From Bacteroidales bacterium (GTDB lineage Bacteria; Bacteroidota; Bacteroidia; Bacteroidales; ML635J-15): DNA of 8,172 bases. Under the pieces are notes generated by a model. It saw only the letters and a list, made by a program, of their open reading frames with translations. It did not search any database and had not been told where the DNA came from. Both the position numbers and the translations under genes were made by a program. How positions within the stretch are numbered: the first letter of the stretch is position 1; each line of letters begins with the position of its first letter. The stretch is taken from the NCBI GenBank assembly GCA_028696755.1, contig JAQVGK010000135.1:1-8172 (forward strand), read 5' to 3'. This document shows, piece by piece, positions 1 through 4,641 of this stretch.

Positions 1-91
1 ACTTACCCGATGGAGCTTTGCCATAGGTAACCATTCTATTTTTAAATGCTGCAAGAGTTTCTTTGCCTCTACGTTGTCTTATTGTTTTCAT
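1..91 (-). CDS. N-terminal fragment of an unknown gene, cut by the left edge
   Basis: An ATG at 91, four bases after the DUF3820 stop, opens a frame that runs off the window after 30 residues: MKTIRQRRGKETLAAFKNRM followed by VTYGKAPSGK. The start is highly basic (Arg/Lys-rich), suggesting a nucleic-acid-binding or structural protein, but the fragment is too short to identify. The tight spacing matches the rest of the operon and supports it as a real gene. Confidence 0.55.
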   Translation of the reverse strand, partial: MKTIRQRRGKETLAAFKNRMVTYGKAPSGK

Positions 92-95
92 AAGT

Positions 96-281
96 CTAAT
101 TAGTTTTAGTTTTTACTTCTTGTTTCAAAACATCCATATTGCTTTCAATATACTTTCTTACTGCGGGTGTGCTCATTGCATTATTGTAAATGTAAAGCAG
201 ATAGACAGCAGGCACATTTGCCATCGCAGTGCCTTTGTATTTGCCGTAGGGCATTGGGCTTTTATCTTCTAGTTCGAACAT
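96..281 (-). CDS. DUF3820-like protein
   Basis: This 61-residue protein has the short DUF3820 signature: MPYGKYKGTAMANVPAVYLL (residues 10-29) followed by YIYNN. The family is typified by 'MPFGKYKG...dvP..YL.W'. The same motif occurs in putative virulence-associated regulators and in the accessory parts of some phage exonucleases, and its precise activity is not established. After the motif comes a helix, AVRKYIESNMDVLKQEV (40-56). The chosen ATG at 281 gives nine residues before the motif; starting at the inner ATG would remove them. It lies 3 bp after the four-cysteine gene and 4 bp before the next, edge-truncated gene. A nucleic-acid-related role is an inference from phage context. Confidence 0.72.
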   Translation of the reverse strand: MFELEDKSPMPYGKYKGTAMANVPAVYLLYIYNNAMSTPAVRKYIESNMDVLKQEVKTKTN

Positions 282-284
282 AAG

Positions 285-491
285 TTAGCTTTTAGGTTTA
301 TAATCTTCTAACGGGCATGATTTAGGGATATCGACATGAATACGACCTTTGATTACGCTTGTATGTCGTAGTAGAGTTTCATTTGTTAAATTACAGATAA
401 GTACATAGTCTGTATTGCCATCTCGCTCAATAAATTCCTTACTGTTTTTACAGTCCGAGCATAGCTCAATTATCGTTTCTATTTTTTTCAT
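285..491 (-). CDS. small four-cysteine protein, possibly zinc-binding
   Basis: This 68-residue protein has four cysteines arranged as CSDC (residues 11-14), a single Cys in YVLICN (C33) and one in KSCPLEDY (C59). The C-x2-C pair and two later cysteines could hold one zinc ion or an iron-sulfur site. Short phage proteins with this 'C..C ... C ... CPL' look are common, but their function is generally unknown. The rest is a compact beta-like stretch (DGNTDYVLICNLTNETLL). The start is the ATG at 491, with an A/T-rich leader and no Shine-Dalgarno site. It is the first gene after the non-coding gap, so it may head a separate transcript. It ends 3 bp before the DUF3820 gene. Confidence 0.65.
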   Translation of the reverse strand: MKKIETIIELCSDCKNSKEFIERDGNTDYVLICNLTNETLLRHTSVIKGRIHVDIPKSCPLEDYKPKS

Positions 492-534
492 TTTGCTCTG
501 GTTTATTTTGTTTTTACTATAAATTTATAACCTC

Positions 535-569
535 AAATATGTGTAAGATGCCTTTTGTTCCACATATTT
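535..569. promoter_or_regulatory. 9-bp perfect inverted repeat, candidate operator or hairpin
   Basis: AAATATGTG (535-543) and CACATATTT (561-569) are perfect inverted copies separated by 17 bases; the arm centres are 26 bases apart, close to two and a half helical turns. The site is in the only sizeable non-coding gap, 44 bases upstream of the ATG at 491. It could bind a dimeric regulator controlling the downstream genes, or form an RNA hairpin. No convincing Bacteroidota -33/-7 promoter pair was found; the right arm gives CATATTTG on the minus strand, one mismatch from TAnnTTTG, without a TTTG upstream. Confidence 0.42.
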
Positions 570-579
570 CTTTGTTAGG

Positions 580-600
580 GTGCATTTAAAAATAATGCAC
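580..600. repeat. 7-bp perfect inverted repeat at a gene end
   Basis: GTGCATT (580-586) and AATGCAC (594-600) flank a 7-base A/T loop. The repeat overlaps the last codons and stop of the 67-residue gene. The stem could form a small RNA hairpin, but no T-tract follows on either strand, so it does not look like a standard intrinsic terminator. It might slow transcription, protect the upstream mRNA end, or be chance. Confidence 0.4.
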
Positions 601-789
601 ATCACTAACTTTTAATTTCTCAACGGCATTGAGTGTTTGCTTTGATTTTAACAACAAATTATCCCAATAACAAATCAAATCATTTTTAGCCTCTTTAAAT
701 GTTGTATAATTCTTTTCGTATAGATGAAGGTTTTTATTAGTCTTGAATATAATTGCTTCATCGAAATTTATTACATATTTTTCTCCCAT
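586..789 (-). CDS. hypothetical protein, 67 residues
   Basis: I do not recognise this protein. It is small and Lys/Asn/Tyr-rich, with a possible beta strand at the start (KYVINFDEAIIFKT) and a longer helix-like middle (TFKEAKNDLICYWDNLLLKS) leading into KQTLNAVEKLKV. It is the last gene before the 94-bp non-coding gap. Its final codons form one arm of a 7-bp inverted repeat. Start at the ATG at 789, 11 bases after the upstream stop; an AAGGAG lies about 18 bases before the ATG, probably too far to count as a normal ribosome site. The composition is AT-driven and there is no recognisable family, so this is a less certain gene. Confidence 0.55.
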   Translation of the reverse strand: MGEKYVINFDEAIIFKTNKNLHLYEKNYTTFKEAKNDLICYWDNLLLKSKQTLNAVEKLKVSDVHYF

Positions 790-800
790 TGTTTTTGTTA

Positions 801-1055
801 TTATATCTCCTTGCCTTTTTGAGTTTCAACAGCTCCACCAAAGCAATGCCCAATAAATTTTTTGGTAAAATCTACCGAATCAAATTTCTCGTAAAATGCG
901 TCTCGCCATTCAATATTATCAAAATCAACTTCAGCTTTTAACTCGAACGTACCGGCTCTAGTTATAATCGCCACTAAAGGCCTTGTTTCGTTTCTTTTAT
1001 AAACAATTACCTGCCGTTCTTGCAGTGTTATTATTTTAGCAAAATTCTGTTCCAT
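801..1055 (-). CDS. hypothetical protein, 84 residues
   Basis: This gene is not recognised. The N-terminal half alternates hydrophobic and polar residues in what look like beta strands (KIITLQERQVIVYKR, then RPLVAIITRAGTFELKAEVD). It is followed by an acidic, aromatic stretch (FDNIEWRDAFYEKFDSVDF) and a short Gly-rich segment with one Cys (FIGHCFGGAV, residues 67-76). A compact beta-alpha fold is likely, with no membrane segment. The ATG at 1055 has a strong ribosome site six bases upstream and starts one base after the previous stop; the next gene starts 11 bases after this one ends. The strong initiation site suggests a product made in larger amounts than its neighbours. Confidence 0.62.
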   Translation of the reverse strand: MEQNFAKIITLQERQVIVYKRNETRPLVAIITRAGTFELKAEVDFDNIEWRDAFYEKFDSVDFTKKFIGHCFGGAVETQKGKEI

Positions 1056-1056
1056 G

Positions 1057-1251
1057 TTATGCCTCCTTATCTTTTATTTGTTTCAACTCAGTCAAATGAT
1101 ATCCAATTGATCTAAACAAGTCAATCGATCTCTGACAAATACGAATTTCGGAAGGCTTTTTTTTCTTCTTTAAATCATACTCTAAATCAGCAGTAATTTC
1201 CTTCATATGCGTAATTAGCTTGTCAAGCCCAATAATTTCATTTTTATCCAT
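1057..1251 (-). CDS. hypothetical protein, 64 residues, lysine-rich helical
   Basis: I do not recognise this gene. The product is almost entirely helical and highly charged: IGLDKLITHMKEITADLEYD, then a run of five lysines encoded partly by eight consecutive A (1164-1157), then ICQRSIDLFRSIGYHLTELK. It looks like a small coiled-coil or helical-hairpin protein. I prefer the ATG at 1251. A TTG at 1275 in the same frame would add eight residues and overlap the upstream gene by 14 bases. Its last codons (AAG GAG GCA TAA) double as a strong Shine-Dalgarno sequence for the following gene, which starts one base after the stop. Confidence 0.6.
   Translation of the reverse strand: MDKNEIIGLDKLITHMKEITADLEYDLKKKKKPSEIRICQRSIDLFRSIGYHLTELKQIKDKEA
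1061..1068 (-). promoter_or_regulatory. canonical Shine-Dalgarno site, AAGGAGGC
   Basis: On the minus strand AAGGAGG ends six bases before the ATG at 1055, an ideal spacing. It lies inside the last codons of the upstream gene. No comparable site was found before the other starts inspected, which fits the general lack of such sites in Bacteroidota. It may be functional, or it may be a by-product of encoding Lys-Glu-Ala. Confidence 0.5.
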
Positions 1252-1261
1252 TTTACTCACC

Positions 1262-1519
1262 TTAATTGTTATCAACTATACCGGCTTTCTCAGCAATTGC
1301 CAAAGCTGCGCTGCCGTTTTTATTATTTACCACTATGTTAAGTACCTGGGCTTTTACTTTAAAGCCCTCGATAATTACTTTACCAGCTTCGGTTATTGCC
1401 TTGGCATTCTCGATCGAGATTTTTTCCTTTGGATCGGCATCCGAATCCGAATTGTTTTTTAACAATTCTATTACTTCGAACATGTGCAGATTTAATGCAT
1501 CAATACTGGTTTTGCTCAT
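1262..1519 (-). CDS. conserved hypothetical protein of Mu-like phages, 85 residues
   Basis: The function is unknown, but the sequence looks like a small conserved protein repeatedly found beside HNH genes in Bacteroidota Mu-like phages. It is mostly helical: LHMFEVIELLKN (11-22), a polar acidic turn (NSDSDADPKEK), then IENAKAITEAGKVIIEGFKV (36-55) and KAQVLNIVV (56-64), with a variable Ala-rich tail. The central helices are amphipathic and could dimerise. There is no catalytic motif, cysteine pair or membrane segment. The start ATG at 1519 overlaps the HNH gene end by 20 bases, so translation is probably coupled. The next gene starts 10 bp after the stop if its ATG is used. The conserved look and tight packing make it a real gene. 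Confidence 0.72.
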   Translation of the reverse strand: MSKTSIDALNLHMFEVIELLKNNSDSDADPKEKISIENAKAITEAGKVIIEGFKVKAQVLNIVVNNKNGSAALAIAEKAGIVDNN

Positions 1520-2255
1520 ACTGTTTAATTTTGCGGTTTAACTTGTGATTTAATTTTATCGCTTTTTGTAGTTCCTGTGGGTAGCGTTGAATTGTATTTT
1601 GGTTTATCTGTTCGTTTCTGGAAATTAAATAGAGGTTCTCAAGTGCAACATTTTGGCGGTTGCCGTCCCGGAACTGCACGTTATAGCCTTTTGGAATTTT
1701 GCCGTTATGCTTTTCCCAAATTACGCGATGTTTCTGTGCCCAGGTGCGAGGATCTTTAATTTTAACTTCTATGTAGCCATCAACTGTAATTCGCTCCGAT
1801 CCGACAGGACGGTAGTTTTTTGGAATTTGCCCAGGCTTAAAAAATGTGTGCTTTACACGTTCCCTTACTTCGGGATCCATTTTTTTGCCTTTGTTGGCTG
1901 GGGTTAATCCCTTTTTAAATTGAGTTCTTGATGTCGCCAGTTTAATATATTCATCGCTCTTTTTGAGCCCAAATTTGCAGGCGGCTGCCGAAACACTTGC
2001 TGCTGTGACTCCAAATAATTTTCCAAGTTCATCATTACTTGAGTTTGCATAAACCTTTGTAAGAAATTCCAGCTTTTCTCCATACCATATTTTTCGCCGG
2101 CCATTTGCTTTTTTAAGGCCTAAATGTTTTGCTTTCGTTCTAACTGCTACATAAGTAGTATTAAAATACTCCGCAAGCTCGTGTGTGTCGATTATAGGGT
2201 AGTGTTTAATCAAATAATCTACCCTGTCTGTAGTCCATATTGCTCTCATTTTCAT
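1500..2255 (-). CDS. HNH-family endonuclease-like protein with N-terminal HTH repeats
   Basis: This 251-residue protein joins two SANT/Myb- or HTH-like repeats to an HNH_3-type region. Repeat one (about 6-48) runs WTTDRVDYLIKHYP to VRTKAKHLGLKK; repeat two (about 56-99) runs IWYGEKLEFLTKVYANSSND to SVSAAACKFGLKK. A linker with FKKGLTPANKGKKM (113-126) is typical of phage HNH proteins. Then come RPVGSERITVDGYIEVKI (149-166) and the HNH region HRVIWEKHNGKIPKGYNV (176-193), QFRDGNRQN (194-202) and ENLYLIS (206-212). In standard HNH proteins the positions of Q194 and F195 are normally His-His. N199, N202 and N207 are kept, so the fold is clear but nuclease activity is doubtful or uses other residues. 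The C-terminus is a basic helix. Possible roles are a DNA-packaging-associated nuclease, a homing-type nuclease or a DNA-binding regulator. It overlaps both neighbours. Confidence 0.85.
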   Translation of the reverse strand: MKMRAIWTTDRVDYLIKHYPIIDTHELAEYFNTTYVAVRTKAKHLGLKKANGRRKIWYGEKLEFLTKVYANSSNDELGKLFGVTAASVSAAACKFGLKKSDEYIKLATSRTQFKKGLTPANKGKKMDPEVRERVKHTFFKPGQIPKNYRPVGSERITVDGYIEVKIKDPRTWAQKHRVIWEKHNGKIPKGYNVQFRDGNRQNVALENLYLISRNEQINQNTIQRYPQELQKAIKLNHKLNRKIKQYEQNQY

Positions 2256-2448
2256 GTCTTTTTTTAAGGTTTGCTTCTTTTGCTAATGCCAACATACGCC
2301 AAAAAGTGCGTTCGCTCATTGGGTACATTTTCGCAATTATAGAGCGATACACCCAAAGTCGACAGCGATCCTGACGGCCAGGCTCGAAATTTGCCTCTAC
2401 TATCTCGGCCACCTTTCGAGCTTTTGCTATGTTGTTTACGTTTGCCAT
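2206..2448 (-). CDS. small HTH-like protein of Mu-like phages
   Basis: This 80-residue protein has a pattern I associate with short conserved proteins of Bacteroidota Mu-like phages. An N-terminal helix AKARKVAEIVEANFEPG (residues 8-24) leads to the core QDRCRLWVYRSIIAKMYPMS (26-45) and ERTFWRMLALAKEA (46-59). The segment from RSIIAKMYPMS to FWRML can be read as a helix-turn-helix, with YPMSERTF as turn and recognition helix. It may therefore bind DNA, perhaps as a regulator filling the role of Mor or Ner, but this is inference. The start ATG at 2448 is 3 bp after the upstream stop. The last 50 bases overlap the HNH gene, which is long for this operon; its ATG at 2255 is nevertheless the best available start. 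Confidence 0.66.
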   Translation of the reverse strand: MANVNNIAKARKVAEIVEANFEPGRQDRCRLWVYRSIIAKMYPMSERTFWRMLALAKEANLKKRHENESNMDYRQGRLFD

Positions 2449-2451
2449 GCG

Positions 2452-2628
2452 CTATAATCTAAATCTGCAAAATACGTCTGTTAAGAGGCTTTTTGAAGCT
2501 TTATTATGAAAAAGCATCCATTGGCCAAGCGCATACAGAAAAAGGCCTGTTTTGCCAAAAAACCAGCCAAAAAGAGCACTTAAAAAAAGTACTGGAACTA
2601 ATAAAATTTTATAAATTGCTTTTTTCAT
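2452..2628 (-). CDS. small membrane protein, one hydrophobic segment
   Basis: This 58-residue protein is not recognised. A basic start (MKKAIYKI) precedes a long hydrophobic stretch, about residues 9-40 (LLVPVLFLSALFGWFF, then GKTGLFLYALGQWMLF). That could be one long or two short helices, with a basic cytoplasmic tail. I chose the ATG at 2628; the frame also allows a TTG at 2637 that adds only three residues. It lies between the DUF4406 gene and the 80-residue HTH-like gene, 3 bp before the latter. Small membrane proteins at this place in phage early operons can be superinfection-exclusion, holin-like or host-inhibiting factors, but nothing here separates these. Coding potential is supported mainly by operon packing and the clean hydrophobic pattern. 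Confidence 0.55.
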   Translation of the reverse strand: MKKAIYKILLVPVLFLSALFGWFFGKTGLFLYALGQWMLFHNKASKSLLTDVFCRFRL

Positions 2629-2644
2629 GTCTATCAAATTTTAA

Positions 2645-3070
2645 TTACATTTTTCTGTTCATTCGAGATGGAAATATTACGGGTATTCTAAGATGCGCAC
2701 ATAGATCCATTTCAATGCAGCCACCTGCAGATTCATTAACGTCAGCAAGCGGAGAAATGAAGTCGCAAAGTGTCAAAGCCCTAATGCATATTTTCATCGC
2801 ATCTTCCCAACTTGTACCACGGCTAACAATTTCCATCGGATTAACTGTTGAGTAACCTAGCTTTCTAAGTTCCCGTTGGCGTTGAGCAAATTTTCTAACA
2901 ACTTCAAAATAGTAATCATCATCAGTAAGGTCTCCAACTTTGCCAGCAATGTAAACTCTTTTACGAGTTGACTTTGTGCGTATAGTTTTACCAGATTGAA
3001 GTAAAACTTTGGCATTAGCGGCCTCAATTTTCGACCTTAACGATAACGATAATGTTGAATCTTTGCTCAT
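2645..3070 (-). CDS. DUF4406 protein, nucleoside 2-deoxyribosyltransferase-like
   Basis: This 141-residue protein has a basic N-terminal extension (about residues 1-37) followed by a DUF4406-type domain related in fold to nucleoside 2-deoxyribosyltransferases. Visible motifs in order: first strand and loop RVYIAGKVGDL (38-48), VNPMEI (76-81), WEDAMKICIRALTLCDFISPL (88-108), and the active-site-like segment ESAGGCIEMDLC (113-124), with S114 and E120, then LRIPVIF (127-133). In the transferase fold the Glu of this segment acts as nucleophile. Such proteins in phages may process or salvage nucleosides or nucleotide-derived molecules; the substrate here is unknown. The gene lies 4 bp after DUF3164 and 16 bp before the small membrane protein. 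The 37-residue lead looks longer than usual for the family; the next in-frame ATG lies far inside the domain, so the ATG at 3070 stands. Confidence 0.8.
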   Translation of the reverse strand: MSKDSTLSLSLRSKIEAANAKVLLQSGKTIRTKSTRKRVYIAGKVGDLTDDDYYFEVVRKFAQRQRELRKLGYSTVNPMEIVSRGTSWEDAMKICIRALTLCDFISPLADVNESAGGCIEMDLCAHLRIPVIFPSRMNRKM

Positions 3071-3074
3071 AAAT

Positions 3075-3755
3075 TTAAGCTTCAGTGATCCCTAATGGTA
3101 CGGGAACCCACGCGTTAGTATCCTCATCTTTATAGCTGCACATTACAAAGGTTTTAGAGATAACAGGTTGATATGCCTCTTCTATAACTCGAATTCCCTC
3201 AAGCAACCTCGAGTTATCAAGCTCCTCCGCCATCTTTCGCAGTTGTAGCACTCTTGATGGCTTGAGATTTCCCTTTTGATCTTTGGATAAAAGGTTCATA
3301 ATTGCGTTAACTAAAGCGCGTGATCGCTCATCAGTTATTAGAGAGTTTGCCACTTCTTTTACAATTGCAATGCCTTCGTTCACAGTGTCTCTATAATTAT
3401 CATTGTAATAATTACCAATAATAATACGGCGAGTTCCTTTGCTATTTGTAAACGTGTGCGACTGCTGGTCATCTCGGATTTTAAATAACTCCGACTTGAG
3501 CTCAATTGCTGTCGAGAATGTGTCAAATGCTTTCTTTTTTGCCTCTTTTAATTGCTGGGAGGTAATAAGTAATTCTTCGAAAACTTCCTCGACATTTTGG
3601 TCGATTATTTTTTTGTAGTTTTCGCGCTCCTGCTTTAGCTTTTCCTCTGCATTTTTGCGCTCCTGAGTTTTGCGCCAGGCCTCAAATTCAGCCCTTTCCT
3701 GTTCTGTCATTTCAACCGGTACTTTTACCGTTTCTTTTACTGTTGTTTCGTCCAT
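3075..3755 (-). CDS. DUF3164 family protein
   Basis: This 226-residue protein carries the DUF3164 signature common in early regions of Mu-like phages; its biochemical role is not known. Residues 16-60 form a strongly charged, probably coiled-coil helix (EMTEQERAEFEAWRKTQERK and onwards). The conserved core begins near 99 with SHTFTNSKGTRRIIIGNYY and DNYRDTVNEGI. Helices follow with SRALVNAIMNLLSKDQKGN (145-163) and SRVLQLRKMAEEL (167-179). The C-terminal part has AYQPVISKTFV and ends with WVPVPLGITEA (216-226), also typical. The length is normal for the family and the ends look intact. It overlaps the upstream gene by 19 bases and is followed by a 4-bp gap. A DNA-associated role in lytic replication is plausible from the context only. 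Confidence 0.85.
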   Translation of the reverse strand: MDETTVKETVKVPVEMTEQERAEFEAWRKTQERKNAEEKLKQERENYKKIIDQNVEEVFEELLITSQQLKEAKKKAFDTFSTAIELKSELFKIRDDQQSHTFTNSKGTRRIIIGNYYNDNYRDTVNEGIAIVKEVANSLITDERSRALVNAIMNLLSKDQKGNLKPSRVLQLRKMAEELDNSRLLEGIRVIEEAYQPVISKTFVMCSYKDEDTNAWVPVPLGITEA

Positions 3756-3982
3756 AATCTGAAATAATTAAATTGTTTTACATTTTTTTTTATAAGTCCT
3801 TTTTCTGATTCATAAAGCACATATCCCGAGTTTCGAATAATGTGCTCGCCTGTTGATACTCTATATTCTACTTTATTTCTGCCATACTTGGCATAACTTA
3901 AAAACACCTTTTTGCGACTATATTTTGCCGCAGTAGTAAGGAATTCAATTGCGTTATTCATATTCTGAAAAAAGCGTATCAT
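3737..3982 (-). CDS. hypothetical protein, 81 residues
   Basis: I do not recognise this protein. It starts four bases after the GemA-like stop and ends 19 bases inside the DUF3164 gene, so it fits the tightly packed operon. A second ATG at 3961 (MNNAIEF) would give 74 residues and may be the true start. The sequence is basic and aromatic-rich, with many Tyr and Lys (KYSRKKVFLSYAKYGRNKVEYRV). It shows alternating hydrophobic residues suggestive of beta strands, for example HIIRNSGYVLYESEKGLI near residues 47-64. It has no membrane segment, no cysteine pair and no catalytic motif that I can see. A small nucleic-acid-binding protein is possible from its charge, but that is only a guess. Confidence 0.6.
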   Translation of the reverse strand: MIRFFQNMNNAIEFLTTAAKYSRKKVFLSYAKYGRNKVEYRVSTGEHIIRNSGYVLYESEKGLIKKNVKQFNYFRLWTKQQ

Positions 3983-3986
3983 AAGC

Positions 3987-4433
3987 CTAGTTTGAGATGG
4001 TTAATAGTTCAATTTCACCAGCTGTAATTTTAGATACAGCTTTTATGTCTTTTTGCTTATTTGTAAATGCGTGATAGATGTTGATCAGCCGCTCGCGAGG
4101 TATATCGTTAAACTTTTCAATATCTGTAGCACGACACGCAATAGCCTTAATCTCAGCTATATTTTGTTCTTTGTTTATAGCCTTTAAATAGCCGCCAATT
4201 GATGCTATTACTCTTTTTCTCCACACATCCATCACCTCAAGATCGGGCTTTAAAATCTTTTCTATTTTATCAATTGCATCAATAAGGTCATGAGCACTTA
4301 ATTCTCTAGAGCTATTTTTACCATACGACTCAACAATAGCCGCTTTTTCGTATTTTTTTAACTCAGCCTTTCCACATAATGTGTGGAACTTCTTGAGTAG
4401 ATTATCGGTTTGCTTATCAATTATTGTTTTCAT
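3987..4433 (-). CDS. GemA-like (Mu gp16, DUF1018-type) protein
   Basis: This 148-residue protein has the layout of the GemA family found in the early regions of Mu-like phages, where Mu GemA affects host gene expression and DNA topology. Residues 11-60 resemble the GemA N-terminal half: a basic helix (NLLKKFHTLCGKAELKKYEK), then ESYGKNSSRELSAHDLIDAI, which matches the 'YG..S...L...E' signature. Residues 66-80 (EVMDVWRKRVIASIGG) and 93-125 (AEIKAIACRATDIEKF, then IPRERLINIYHAF) match the second half, with its typical Trp-containing helix and cysteine. I chose the ATG at 4433, which overlaps the upstream membrane gene by 17 bases. The longer reading from 4487 would overlap it by 71 bases and add a hydrophobic leader unlike the family. 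The match was made by eye and is moderate. Confidence 0.62.
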   Translation of the reverse strand: MKTIIDKQTDNLLKKFHTLCGKAELKKYEKAAIVESYGKNSSRELSAHDLIDAIDKIEKILKPDLEVMDVWRKRVIASIGGYLKAINKEQNIAEIKAIACRATDIEKFNDIPRERLINIYHAFTNKQKDIKAVSKITAGEIELLTISN

Positions 4434-4626
4434 GTGTAACGGTTTTAATAAATGAATAAATACTGTAAATAAAGGCCGTACCAACAATGACTCCGGCGAT
4501 CCCCATAAGAATAAAATTATGGTTGTGGTCTGCTATGTAAAAAAGCAAACAGCCCACAGTTCCAACAATAATTGCAACTGCTTGGTCAGCTGGTAAAAAT
4601 TTAAAAATTAGTTTTTCTTTTTTCAT
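4417..4626 (-). CDS. small membrane protein with two predicted transmembrane helices
   Basis: This 69-residue protein is not recognised by family. After a basic start (MKKEKLIFKF) come two hydrophobic stretches, about residues 16-33 (AVAIIVGTVGCLLFYIAD) and about 38-61 (from FILMGIAG to YSFIK). A short His/Asn-rich loop (HNHN) separates them and the tail is polar. The topology suggests an inner-membrane hairpin. It lies 15 bp after the ATPase gene, and its last 17 bases overlap the start of the GemA-like gene, so translation is probably coupled. In phage Mu the gene just after B is kil, a small host-division inhibitor. Position alone suggests a comparable host-directed role, but no sequence similarity is claimed. 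Confidence 0.68.
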   Translation of the reverse strand: MKKEKLIFKFLPADQAVAIIVGTVGCLLFYIADHNHNFILMGIAGVIVGTAFIYSIYSFIKTVTHENNN

Positions 4627-4641
4627 ATCTGTAGTTTTTGG

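Noticed and set aside
580..600. Inverted repeat as an intrinsic terminator
   Set aside because: The stem is short and A/T-containing, and no T-tract follows on either strand.
1157..1164. A8 run on the coding strand as a programmed frameshift site
   Set aside because: The run simply encodes the lysine stretch, and the gene reads through to a sensible stop; no downstream out-of-frame extension was evident.
1057..1275. TTG start at 1275 for the lysine-rich protein
   Set aside because: An ATG at 1251 avoids the overlap with the upstream gene; the TTG cannot be fully excluded.
1220..1907. Plus-strand open frames of 60-91 codons
   Set aside because: They lie antisense to well-supported minus-strand genes, have biased hydrophobic or random composition and no recognisable motif.
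2452..2637. TTG start at 2637 for the small membrane protein
   Set aside because: An ATG three codons later gives the expected basic start and leaves the hydrophobic segment intact.
2493..2855. Plus-strand open frame of 120 codons
   Set aside because: It is antisense to the small membrane gene and the conserved C-terminal half of the DUF4406 gene, and has no family features.
3987..4487. Longer GemA-like reading from 4487
   Set aside because: It would overlap the membrane-protein gene by 71 bases and add a leader unlike the family; the ATG at 4433 fits better.
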